The notes below the pieces were generated by a model. That model ran no database searches. It saw only the letters and a list, made by a program, of their open reading frames with translations, and was not told where the DNA came from. The translations under genes and the position numbers were made by a program. Shown one piece after another: positions 1-6,152 of a DNA stretch of 6,582 nt (its first letter is position 1; every line of letters begins with the position of its first letter). Source of the stretch: Pseudomonadota bacterium (GTDB taxonomy: Bacteria; Pseudomonadota; Alphaproteobacteria; Rhizobiales; Rhizobiaceae); assembly GCA_023422735.1 (NCBI GenBank), contig JAFAGL010000231.1, forward strand, positions 1 through 6,582. Reading direction: 5' to 3'.

Positions 1-987
1 CTTGCCAAGCACGGAGTTTCACTGGCTGACGCTGCGGAAAAGCGGGGCGTTCTCCTGAATTACGAGGCAGCGGTCGCTGGCGGCATTCCGATCATCAAAA
101 CGATGCGTGAGGCGCTTGCTGGTAACACGGTGTCTCGTGTGTTCGGCATTCTGAATGGGACCTGCAACTACATATTGACCCGAATGGAAGCCGAAGGTCT
201 GTCATTTGAAGATTGCCTCAAGGACGCGCAGCGTCTGGGTTATGCCGAGGCAGACCCAACCTTTGATATTGAGGGCAACGATACGGCACATAAGCTGGCG
301 ATCCTGACCAGCCTTGCGTTCGGCTCGAAAATCTCTTCGGGCGATATCTACCTCGAAGGCATCAGCAATATCAGCCAGGCTGACATTCGCGCAGCGGCTG
401 GCCTTGGCTACCGCATCAAGCTTTTGGGTGTTGCCCAGCGCACCGATAGCGGCATCGAACAGCGCGTTCATCCAACCATGGTGCCAACCCAGTCAGTGAT
501 TGCGCAGGTCCATGGCGTGACGAATGCAGTGGCCGTGCAAAGCGACATTCTTGGCGAATTGCTTCTGGTTGGCCCAGGCGCGGGCGGCAATGCGACGGCA
601 TCCGCCGTGGTGGGCGATATCGCCGACATCGCCAAAAGCCAGCCAGGTTTCCAGCACGGACCCGTATTCGGTTGGCCTGCCAGGGAGCTTAAGCCTTACA
701 AGAAGGCCCAGATGCGGGCCCATGCGGGTGGGTATTTCATTCGTCTGACCGTGCATGATCGTACTGGCGTGTTTGCCGCGATCGCCAAGCGCATGGCCGA
801 CGCGGATATTTCGTTGGAATCGATTGTTCAGCAGTCCGATGGCAATCTTGAAGCCGATCTCAAGACGGTGGTTCTGGTCACGCACGAAACTACGGAAGCT
901 GCGGTTCGCCGCGCTGTGGACGGTATCACGAAGGACGGGCATCTGACGGATAAGGCGCAAGTGATCCGCATCGAGCGCGCTGCGTAA
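1..987 (+). CDS. hom: Homoserine dehydrogenase, 3' part (5' end outside window)
   Basis: NAD(P)-dependent homoserine dehydrogenase reduces aspartate semialdehyde to homoserine, the branch point to threonine and methionine, in the cytosol. The frame is open from base 1, so the window holds the last 328 codons of a protein usually about 430-440 residues long; the N-terminal Rossmann nucleotide-binding domain is mostly missing. Visible family signatures, numbered from the window start, are EAAVAGGIPIIK (22-33), GILNGTCNYILT (49-60) and LGYAEADPTFDIEGNDTAHK (79-98). In the last of these, D94 and K98 match the catalytic Asp/Lys pair of the family. GPGAGGNATASAV follows further on. A C-terminal ACT domain begins near residue 243 (GGYFIRLTVHDRTG), as in the long, typically threonine-sensitive form. 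The gene ends with TAA at 985-987, 147 bases before glpX on the same strand. The identity is secure; feedback inhibition by threonine is inferred from the ACT domain. Confidence 0.96.
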   Translation, partial: LAKHGVSLADAAEKRGVLLNYEAAVAGGIPIIKTMREALAGNTVSRVFGILNGTCNYILTRMEAEGLSFEDCLKDAQRLGYAEADPTFDIEGNDTAHKLAILTSLAFGSKISSGDIYLEGISNISQADIRAAAGLGYRIKLLGVAQRTDSGIEQRVHPTMVPTQSVIAQVHGVTNAVAVQSDILGELLLVGPGAGGNATASAVVGDIADIAKSQPGFQHGPVFGWPARELKPYKKAQMRAHAGGYFIRLTVHDRTGVFAAIAKRMADADISLESIVQQSDGNLEADLKTVVLVTHETTEAAVRRAVDGITKDGHLTDKAQVIRIERAA

Positions 988-1030
988 AAAGACAATTCGT
1001 TCAATCGATTAATACGATTGCAGACGTGTA

Positions 1031-1062
1031 AAGAGCGTCGGGTTGCTCTTGCGGCGAACCCG
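1031..1062 (+). promoter_or_regulatory. Possible H-type pseudoknot in the glpX leader
   Basis: Two perfect 6-bp complementary pairs interlock in the hom-glpX gap. AAGAGC (1031-1036) can pair with GCTCTT (1045-1050), and CGGGTT (1039-1044) with AACCCG (1057-1062). The 5' arm of the second stem lies in the loop of the first, which gives pseudoknot topology: loops of 2 and 6 bases and no base between the stems. It starts about 100 bases before the glpX ATG. A weaker stem, CAATCG/CGATTG (1002-1007/1015-1020), lies just upstream. The pairing is seen in the sequence; any regulatory function is inference, and chance pairing in GC-rich DNA cannot be excluded. Confidence 0.3.
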
Positions 1063-1134
1063 CGCCTGCGCCAAAAAGCAGATAAGCGGCGGCCATCCAG
1101 GACGCCCGTCAAGCTTGTTTGGGAAGACCGCACG

Positions 1135-2106
1135 ATGGCAAAGAACGCCGGCCTCGACCGTATCCTCACTCTTGAACTCGTACGTGTGACCGAGCGCGCA
1201 GCCGTGGCTGCCGCGCGTCTTCGTGGTCGGGGCGATGAAAAGGCAGCCGATCAAGTTGCCGTTGATGCGATGCGCTCGGAATTGAACCGTTTGCCGATCA
1301 GCGGGACTGTGGTCATCGGCGAAGGCGAGCGTGATGAAGCCCCGATGCTTTATATCGGTGAGGAAGTGGGCACCAAAGACGGTCCGGACGTCGATATTGC
1401 GTTGGATCCTCTGGAAGGCACGACGATTTGCGCCAAGAACCTTCCCAACTCGTTGGCGGTGATCGCGATTGCCGAAAAAGGCAGCCTGCTTTACGCGCCG
1501 GATGTCTACATGGATAAGATTGCGGTGGGACCAGGCTATCCAAAGGGTATCATCAATATCGATGCACCGGCGGTCGAAAATATCGAAGCGCTGGCCAAGG
1601 CGAAGGGCGTCCCGGTCAACGAAATCACGGCATGTATTCTCGATCGCCCGCGCCATGCCCGTTTGATCGAAGCCGTACGCGCAACCGGCGCCGCCATCCG
1701 CTTGATCGGCGATGGCGATGTTGCCGGTGTCATCCACACGACAGACCCTGACGAAACCGGGATCGATATCTATCTCGGAACGGGCGGCGCGCCGGAAGGC
1801 GTGCTCGCGGCGGCAGCATTGCGCTGCATCGGCGGCCAGATGCAGGGAAGGTTGCTGTTGAACTCGGACGAAAAGATCGCGCGCGCCGCGACCATGGGCA
1901 TTTCCGATCCGAACAAGGTCTACCAGATGGAGGAAATGGCAAGCGGCGACGTGCTGTTTGCGGCCACCGGCGTCACCGATGGCAATCTCCTGTCAGGCGT
2001 GAAATTCGGGCGCGATTCAATTCAGACGCATACGATCGTGATGCGCTCTTCGTCGCAAACCGTGCGTGAGATCAAGGCGAAGCATCAGGATCTCGATAAA
2101 TTCTGA
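1135..2106 (+). CDS. glpX: Class II fructose-1,6-bisphosphatase GlpX
   Basis: GlpX hydrolyses fructose-1,6-bisphosphate to fructose-6-phosphate, the irreversible step of gluconeogenesis, in the cytosol with a divalent metal. The 323-residue product is of normal family length. Visible signatures are VVIGEGERDEAPMLYIGEEVG (59-79), the metal-binding DPLEGT (91-96), IGDGDVAG (191-198), GTGGAPEGVLAAAALR (215-230) and ATGVTDGNLL (277-286). These place it in the GlpX family of lithium-sensitive phosphatases rather than in class I Fbp. The ATG at 1135 is chosen because family similarity begins there and GGGAAG (1121-1126) lies 8 bases upstream. The frame stays open back to a TTG at 1018, but the extra 39 residues look non-coding. 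It lies between hom and recJ, with recJ only 24 bases away, so co-transcription with recJ is likely. Some relatives can also act on sedoheptulose-1,7-bisphosphate, which sequence alone does not settle. Confidence 0.95.
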   Translation: MAKNAGLDRILTLELVRVTERAAVAAARLRGRGDEKAADQVAVDAMRSELNRLPISGTVVIGEGERDEAPMLYIGEEVGTKDGPDVDIALDPLEGTTICAKNLPNSLAVIAIAEKGSLLYAPDVYMDKIAVGPGYPKGIINIDAPAVENIEALAKAKGVPVNEITACILDRPRHARLIEAVRATGAAIRLIGDGDVAGVIHTTDPDETGIDIYLGTGGAPEGVLAAAALRCIGGQMQGRLLLNSDEKIARAATMGISDPNKVYQMEEMASGDVLFAATGVTDGNLLSGVKFGRDSIQTHTIVMRSSSQTVREIKAKHQDLDKF

Positions 2107-2130
2107 TCCAATCGGCCTGAGAAATCTTAT

Positions 2131-2161
2131 ATGTGCGCAATGATGGAATCGTTGCGCACAT
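2131..2161. repeat. Perfect 10-bp inverted repeat over the recJ start codons
   Basis: ATGTGCGCAA (2131-2140) and TTGCGCACAT (2152-2161) are exact reverse complements separated by 11 bases. The arm centres are 21 bp apart, two DNA helical turns. In RNA this would be a stable hairpin that places the ATG at 2131 in the 5' arm and the ATGs at 2140 and 2143 at or in the loop. It is followed by TCTTCTCCCC rather than a T-run, so it is not a standard intrinsic terminator for glpX. It could hide the recJ start, bind a dimeric repressor, or protect the upstream glpX mRNA end. The repeat is certain; its role is inference. Confidence 0.6.
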
Positions 2162-3939
2162 CTTCTCCCCGCCGCCACTTCTTGAACGTTCGCCAGTCTG
2201 CCAACGGCATGGCCTGGGAACATCGCCTGAGCGAGCGTCAAGAAAATCTCGCACTCGCCATTGCCCAGGGGCATGGCGTGCAGGATCTCGTCGCGCGCGT
2301 TCTTGCGGGCAGAGGCGTAACCGCTGAAACCACGGCGAGCTTTCTTGATCCAACGATCCGAGACCTTCTCCCCGATCCGCTGACATTCACCGATATGGAG
2401 CCGGCAGCGGAGCGAGTTGCGCGCGCCATTGAACGCGGCGAACGTGTCGCTATCTTCGGCGATTATGATGTCGACGGTGCGGCCTCCTCAGCGCTGTTGA
2501 AGCGCTTTCTCGACCATTTCGGACTCGTTTCGGAAATCTACATCCCGGATCGTATTTTCGAAGGTTACGGCCCCAACCCGGATGCCATGCGCGAATTGGT
2601 TGAGCATGGTGCGCGGTTGATTGTGACCGTGGACTGCGGCACCAACAGCGCGTCTTCGATCCAGGCTGCGCGTGAGGCGGGTGCCGATGTGGTCGTGCTC
2701 GATCACCATCAGGTCGGAGGCGAATTGCCTTCGGGCGCTCCGGTCGTCAATCCCAACCGCGAGGATGATCTTTCAGGGCAGGGCCATCTTTGTGCGGCCG
2801 GCGTTGTATTCGTGACGCTTGTCCAGGTTGCGAAACTTCTGCGACAACAGGGCAAGAAACCACCAAATCTTCTCGACATGCTGGATCTGGTGGCGCTGGC
2901 GACCATCTGTGACGTCGTGCCCTTGGTCGGAGTCAATCGTGCTTTCGTAACCAAAGGTCTTTTGGTTGCTCGGCAAAAGCAGGAGTCCGGGCTCGCGGTT
3001 CTTGCGCGGATTGCCCGGATCGGAGAGCCGCTGAACCCGTTTCATTTCGGCTTTCTGCTGGGGCCGCGCATCAATGCGGGCGGGCGCATCGGTGATGCCG
3101 CGCTGGGCAGCAAGCTGTTGTCGACCGATGATCCAGTGGAAGCGGAAAAGATCGCCGGAACGCTGGATCGTCTCAACGGCGAACGACAGGCGATGGAACA
3201 GGAGATGCTGGCGCAAGCGCGTGCGGAAGCAGATGCCGAACTCATCGGTGGGCGGGGACCGGCCGTTCTCGTTACGGCAAGCGATCGCTGGCACCCAGGC
3301 ATTGTTGGGTTGATTGCCGCGCGCTTGAAAGAACATGCCAGACGTCCAAGCTTTGCAATTCATTTTCATCCGAACGGGATCGGAACGGGATCGGGCCGAT
3401 CCATTCCCGGCTTCGACATAGGCAAACTGGTTCGCGACGCGGTGGATGCCGGCATTCTCGTCAAGGGCGGTGGCCATGCGATGGCGGCCGGCATCACGGT
3501 AGAGCGACAGCGGCTTGGCGAATTGCGTGCCTTTTTCGAAGAGCGTGCCGGCGATGTTCATACACTGCGGGCTGATGAAACCCTTCCGATTGATGGGGCA
3601 CTTTCCGCAGAAGGAGCGAATTTTGCGCTTCTGGATGCGCTAGAGCGGGCGGGGCCGTTCGGTTCCGGCCATGTCAGCCCGGTAATCGTCTTGCCGCGTC
3701 ACAGGTTGACGGATGTTCGGCAGGTCGGCAATGGCGACCATTTGCGCCTTCAGTTGCGCTCGGAAAGCGGTGGATCACTGTCAGCAATGGCTTTCCGTGC
3801 AGCCGAAAGCGATCTTGGCATTCTGCTGAATCGCAGTGTCGGCAGAACACTGCATCTGGCCGGAAATATCTCGGCCAATTATTGGAATGGCAGCCGTAGC
3901 GTTCAGTTTCGTTTGCTGGACGCGGCAGAACCGCTTTAA
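2131..3939 (+). CDS. recJ: Single-stranded-DNA-specific exonuclease RecJ
   Basis: RecJ degrades single-stranded DNA 5' to 3' and serves recombination, mismatch repair and restart of stalled forks. The 602-residue frame shows the DHH phosphoesterase core: GDYDVDGAAS (110-119), VDCG (167-170), LDHHQ (190-194) and CAAGVVF (221-227). RINAGGRIG (313-321), WHPGIVGLIAARL (387-399) and SGRSIPGFD (421-429) follow, then the DHHA1 motif KGGGHAMAAG (445-454) and a C-terminal OB-like region to the end. The metal-binding Asp and His residues are present, so the enzyme looks active. The start is uncertain: ATGs lie at 2131, 2140 and 2143, and a TTG at 2152. FLNVRQSANGMAW (18-29) resembles the usual RecJ N terminus, so the ATG at 2209 is probably too late. 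A weak GAGAAA (2119-2124) favours 2131. All early starts lie in a strong inverted repeat. It is 24 bases after glpX and its stop overlaps that of the convergent patatin gene. Confidence 0.95.
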   Translation: MCAMMESLRTSSPRRHFLNVRQSANGMAWEHRLSERQENLALAIAQGHGVQDLVARVLAGRGVTAETTASFLDPTIRDLLPDPLTFTDMEPAAERVARAIERGERVAIFGDYDVDGAASSALLKRFLDHFGLVSEIYIPDRIFEGYGPNPDAMRELVEHGARLIVTVDCGTNSASSIQAAREAGADVVVLDHHQVGGELPSGAPVVNPNREDDLSGQGHLCAAGVVFVTLVQVAKLLRQQGKKPPNLLDMLDLVALATICDVVPLVGVNRAFVTKGLLVARQKQESGLAVLARIARIGEPLNPFHFGFLLGPRINAGGRIGDAALGSKLLSTDDPVEAEKIAGTLDRLNGERQAMEQEMLAQARAEADAELIGGRGPAVLVTASDRWHPGIVGLIAARLKEHARRPSFAIHFHPNGIGTGSGRSIPGFDIGKLVRDAVDAGILVKGGGHAMAAGITVERQRLGELRAFFEERAGDVHTLRADETLPIDGALSAEGANFALLDALERAGPFGSGHVSPVIVLPRHRLTDVRQVGNGDHLRLQLRSESGGSLSAMAFRAAESDLGILLNRSVGRTLHLAGNISANYWNGSRSVQFRLLDAAEPL

Positions 3940-4862
3940 ACCATCACAGATTGCAAGCGCAGCAATTCGCTTGTCTGAACCTTTGTTGTTTCATAACCGA
4001 TTCGGATTGCTTCATCGGCGCGGTAAAACTCCGACAAGCCGATATGTCCGAGCTTGGGCTGCAAGGACAGATCAGGCGGATCGCCAGCCAGACGCGAGCG
4101 CGAAAGTCGGTCCTGAATGATGTTGAAAGCTTCCACCATGACACCTGTCACGCCGAGGCGCTTTTCTCGTCCGTCAGGGGGAGCGGGCGCAAATTTGGGG
4201 CGAGGGGCGTCGCGTGCAATCACGAGTTCGCCTGCGCTATGTTTGATCACGGCAGCGCGACCGAAAATATCGTAATGCAGGTTAACGCCAACGACGAGTG
4301 GCTGTTCGTAGGCACGACACACCGAAACCGGCACCGGATTGACGAGCGCGCCGTCAATCAACACGCGACCGTTGCACGCGACCGGCTCGAAAACGCCGGG
4401 CAAAGCGTAGGATGCACGCATCGCGGTAATCAGTGCACCATCGTTCAGCCAGATTTCGTGGCCCGTACGCAGTTCGGCGGCTACGCATACGAATGGCTTG
4501 GGCAGATCTTCAAGCCGTTTTCCCGAAAGATGCTCCTGTAAGCGCGCATCTAGACGCATGCCGCCCAGTAAGCCATTGCCGCCGAAGCGAAAATCGAGCA
4601 GCCCGAAAATGCGACGCTTTGTAAGACTGCGGGCGAATTCTTCCAACTCGTCCAGTTTGCCAGCCAGATAGCATCCACCCACCAGTGCCCCGATCGATGT
4701 CCCCGCGATCATATCGATCACGATGCCTGCTTCATCCAAAGCACGAAGCACCCCGATATGGGCCCAGCCACGCGCCGCACCACCGCCAAGCGCCAGGGCG
4801 ATGCCACGTTTCGGCGAAGTTTGGATATCGAGCAAATCGCTCGTCATCGGAAGAGTGTCCAT
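3936..4862 (-). CDS. Patatin-like phospholipase / serine hydrolase (RssA/NTE type)
   Basis: This 308-residue protein belongs to the bacterial patatin-like family, whose members hydrolyse acyl esters of phospholipids or lysophospholipids with a Ser-Asp dyad. The glycine-rich oxyanion-hole motif GGGAARGWAHIGVL lies at 26-39. The nucleophile elbow GTSIG is at 54-58 (Ser56), and the catalytic Asp is in DGALVNPVP (170-178, Asp170). All catalytic elements are present. I see no signal peptide or clear membrane segment, so it is probably cytosolic or peripherally membrane-bound. It lies 85 bases after hisI on the same strand and may have its own promoter. No strong Shine-Dalgarno precedes the ATG at 4862; a second in-frame ATG five codons later (4847) is an alternative. 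Its stop overlaps the recJ stop from the other strand. Substrate and physiological role are unknown; a secreted effector role has no support here. Confidence 0.9.
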   Translation of the reverse strand: MDTLPMTSDLLDIQTSPKRGIALALGGGAARGWAHIGVLRALDEAGIVIDMIAGTSIGALVGGCYLAGKLDELEEFARSLTKRRIFGLLDFRFGGNGLLGGMRLDARLQEHLSGKRLEDLPKPFVCVAAELRTGHEIWLNDGALITAMRASYALPGVFEPVACNGRVLIDGALVNPVPVSVCRAYEQPLVVGVNLHYDIFGRAAVIKHSAGELVIARDAPRPKFAPAPPDGREKRLGVTGVMVEAFNIIQDRLSRSRLAGDPPDLSLQPKLGHIGLSEFYRADEAIRIGYETTKVQTSELLRLQSVMV

Positions 4863-4897
4863 GATTGCAGGATCATGAGGCGAGTCCGATGAATGAG

Positions 4898-4926
4898 ATA
4901 TGAAAGAACACGACCTGCAATTTCAA
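4898..4926 (-). promoter_or_regulatory. Putative sigma-70-type promoter for the patatin gene
   Basis: Read on the minus strand, TTGAAA (4926-4921) is followed after exactly 17 bases by TCATAT (4903-4898), a reasonable -35/-10 pair. Transcription would begin near 4891, leaving a leader of about 30 bases before the patatin ATG. The site lies in the only sizeable gap of the minus-strand gene group, so the patatin gene may be transcribed apart from folE-hisI. Pattern match only. Confidence 0.35.
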
Positions 4927-4947
4927 ATTCGCGTCGTAAGGAAAACT

Positions 4948-5376
4948 TCAGTCTCCGGAAACTGCAACTAGAGAGGTGCCCGTCTCGTCCCGTTTCACAA
5001 TGCGATAAAAGCAACTGCGGCGATTGGTGTGGCAACTCGGACCATCACCTTCCACGCGCACGCGCAACCAAAGCGCGTCCTGATCGCAATCGACGCGGAT
5101 CTCCTGAACATGCTGCATGTTGCCGGAGGTCTCGCCCTTCTTCCAAAGCTGCCCGCGCGAGCGCGACCAGTAATGCGCAATGCCGGTTTGCAGGGTCAGC
5201 TGAAGCGCCTGCGCATTCATATGGGCAACCATGAGAAGATGGTCGTCGCGCGCATCCGTGACGACGGCCGTGACCAGCCCGTCACTGTTAAAGCGGGGCG
5301 TAAGGACGGCGCCTTCTTCAAGGGCCGCCTTGTTTGCCGGAGCTTCGGGAAAAAGCGGAGCCGTCTCGCCAGCCAT
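4948..5376 (-). CDS. hisI: Phosphoribosyl-AMP cyclohydrolase
   Basis: HisI opens the purine ring of phosphoribosyl-AMP to give ProFAR, the third step of histidine synthesis, in the cytosol as a metal-dependent homodimer. With the ATG at 5376 the product has 142 residues, a normal size for the stand-alone enzyme without the HisE domain. Signatures are MVAHMNAQAL (49-58) and HYWSRSRGQLWKKGETSGN (68-86). DCDQD (96-100) supplies Asp96, Asp98 and Asp100 for Mg and Cys97 for Zn, and CHTNRRSCFYR (115-125) adds Zn ligands Cys115 and Cys122. The ATG at 5376 is preferred because AAGG lies 7 bases before it. A GTG two codons earlier (5382) would overlap the folE stop directly. With the ATG, two bases separate the genes. 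No other his gene is present; hisI is paired with folE instead. Confidence 0.95.
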   Translation of the reverse strand: MAGETAPLFPEAPANKAALEEGAVLTPRFNSDGLVTAVVTDARDDHLLMVAHMNAQALQLTLQTGIAHYWSRSRGQLWKKGETSGNMQHVQEIRVDCDQDALWLRVRVEGDGPSCHTNRRSCFYRIVKRDETGTSLVAVSGD

Positions 5377-5378
5377 GA

Positions 5379-6005
5379 TCACGCCTTGGTGCTGGTGCGC
5401 AGCAGGCTCATGAAGCGGAGCTGATCTTCAGGACTGTCTGCAAAAACGCCCGTGAAAGTGGAGGTCAGGGTCGTCGCGCCCTGCTTGCGGATGCCGCGCA
5501 TGGCCATGCACATATGTTCGGCCTCCACGATCACCGCCACGCCGCGGGGCTTGAGGATATCCTGGATGGAATTTGCGACCTGCGCTGTCATCGCTTCCTG
5601 CGTTTGCAGGCGATGCGCAAAAATATCGACGACGCGGGCAAGCTTCGACAGGCCGACAACCTTGCCATCAGGCAGATAGCCGACATGCGCGCGACCGATG
5701 ATCGGCACCATGTGGTGCTCGCAATGTGAGTGGAACAGGATGTCCCGCTCGATCACCATATCCCGATAGCCTTCCACTTCCTCGAAAGTGCGGCCAAGCT
5801 CCTCGGCCGGATCCTTGCTGTAGCCGTCGAACATCTCCTTGTAGGCTTTGGCCACGCGCATCGGCGTGTCGAGCAGACCTTCACGAGAGGGGTTGTCACC
5901 GGTCCAGCGAAGCAATGTTTTGACCGCAGCCTCGACTTCCGCCTGGCTGGGCTTGGTTGCGTCGTCGTTGGAGCGGATCGGCAGCGGCTTTATAACGGCG
6001 TCCAT
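5379..6005 (-). CDS. folE: GTP cyclohydrolase I
   Basis: FolE converts GTP to 7,8-dihydroneopterin triphosphate, the first step of tetrahydrofolate synthesis, in the cytosol as a Zn-dependent homodecamer. The 208-residue product is of usual length. Family signatures are NPSREGLLDTPMRVAKAY (38-55), then HSHCEHHMVPIIGRAHVGY (92-110) with Zn ligands Cys95 and His98 and catalytic His97, GLSKLARVVDIFAHRLQTQE (118-137), and EHMCMAMRGIRKQGATTLTS (163-182) with His164 and the third Zn ligand Cys166. It is thus classical type I, not the Zn-independent FolE2. The ATG at 6005 has GGGAG (6017-6013) 7 bases upstream, and that sequence is part of a THF-II riboswitch. The TGA (5381-5379) abuts the hisI start, which implies one transcript and probable translational coupling. 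The identity is secure. Confidence 0.97.
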   Translation of the reverse strand: MDAVIKPLPIRSNDDATKPSQAEVEAAVKTLLRWTGDNPSREGLLDTPMRVAKAYKEMFDGYSKDPAEELGRTFEEVEGYRDMVIERDILFHSHCEHHMVPIIGRAHVGYLPDGKVVGLSKLARVVDIFAHRLQTQEAMTAQVANSIQDILKPRGVAVIVEAEHMCMAMRGIRKQGATTLTSTFTGVFADSPEDQLRFMSLLRTSTKA

Positions 6006-6006
6006 G

Positions 6007-6061
6007 AGGCGTCTCCCGTAGTCCCTTTCTGCGAAGGAACGAGTTAAACGGACAACTGCCT
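6007..6061 (-). promoter_or_regulatory. THF-II riboswitch (folE RNA motif)
   Basis: On the minus strand directly before folE the RNA can form three nested helices. These are AGGC (6061-6058) with GCCU (6010-6007), CCGU (6051-6048) with ACGG (6019-6016), and GUUCCUU (6040-6034) with AAGGGAC (6027-6021) closed by a 6-base loop. The internal loop between the second and third helices has UUAACUC (6047-6041) opposite a single U (6020). From recall, the core CCGU-UUAACUC and GGGACUACGGGAG closely matches the alphaproteobacterial folE motif, known as the second class of tetrahydrofolate riboswitch. GGGAG is also the folE Shine-Dalgarno, and its first two G residues lie in the second helix. Ligand binding should therefore block folE translation when tetrahydrofolate is plentiful. 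The match was made by eye, without a covariance-model search. Confidence 0.85.
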
Positions 6062-6071
6062 GTTCGTTTGC

Positions 6072-6089
6072 GCCCGAAAGTCATCGGGC
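6072..6089 (-). repeat. 6-bp hairpin upstream of the folE riboswitch
   Basis: GCCCGA (6072-6077) and TCGGGC (6084-6089) are perfect complements around a 6-base loop, about ten bases upstream of the THF-II core. If folE is transcribed from further upstream, this hairpin is part of its leader. It has no T-run on either strand and no known match. Its role is unknown. Confidence 0.4.
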
Positions 6090-6108
6090 CGAATGCGGCG
6101 GTTCCTTT

Positions 6109-6136
6109 CCCCAACGGCTATTCTTGCCGCTTGGGG
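6109..6136. repeat. Strong inverted repeat in the folE / NifU-like divergent gap
   Basis: CCCCAACGGC (6109-6118) pairs with GCCG-C-TTGGGG (6126-6136), ten base pairs with one bulged C (6130), around the 7-base loop TATTCTT. The right arm covers the proposed -35 box of the rightward promoter. In the folE direction it could be a leader hairpin if transcription starts beyond it. No T-run follows on either strand, so it is not a typical intrinsic terminator. It may be a protein-binding site or an RNA structure; the sequence does not decide. Confidence 0.45.
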
Positions 6137-6152
6137 ATTTCGGCCCTTATAT
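6124..6152 (+). promoter_or_regulatory. Putative sigma-70-type promoter for the NifU-like gene
   Basis: TTGCCG (6124-6129) and TTATAT (6147-6152) are separated by 17 bases, the ideal spacing. The predicted start of transcription is near 6159, giving a leader of about 68 bases before the GTG at 6227. The -10 box lies inside a 12-bp perfect palindrome and the -35 box inside an inverted repeat, so regulators binding either would affect initiation. This is a pattern match only. Confidence 0.5.

Noticed and set aside
1031..1081. SAM-II or preQ1-I riboswitch before glpX
   Set aside because: The pseudoknot topology is similar, but the expected conserved A-rich and loop bases and the loop lengths are not found, and glpX is not a usual target.
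1018..1134. TTG-initiated N-terminal extension of glpX by 39 residues
   Set aside because: The added residues are basic and low in family likeness, and the ATG at 1135 has a suitable ribosome site and matches the family N terminus.
1009..1737. 242-codon open frame on the minus strand opposite glpX
   Set aside because: It is antisense to a well-supported glpX gene, its translation shows no recognisable motif, and long antisense frames are common in GC-rich coding DNA.
2773..3561. 262-codon open frame on the minus strand opposite recJ
   Set aside because: It lies wholly inside recJ, whose DHH and DHHA1 motifs are intact; composition is that of an antisense shadow.
3922..3937. Terminator-like hairpin GCGG-CAGAA-CCGC-TTT at the end of recJ
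   Set aside because: A 4-bp stem and three T residues are too weak to claim an intrinsic terminator.
3951..4541. 196-codon open frame on the plus strand opposite the patatin gene
   Set aside because: The minus strand carries all patatin catalytic motifs; the plus frame has no family signature.
5377..5382. GTG at 5382 as the hisI start
   Set aside because: Possible, but AAGG is too close to it; the ATG at 5376 has correct spacing. The difference is two residues and does not affect function.
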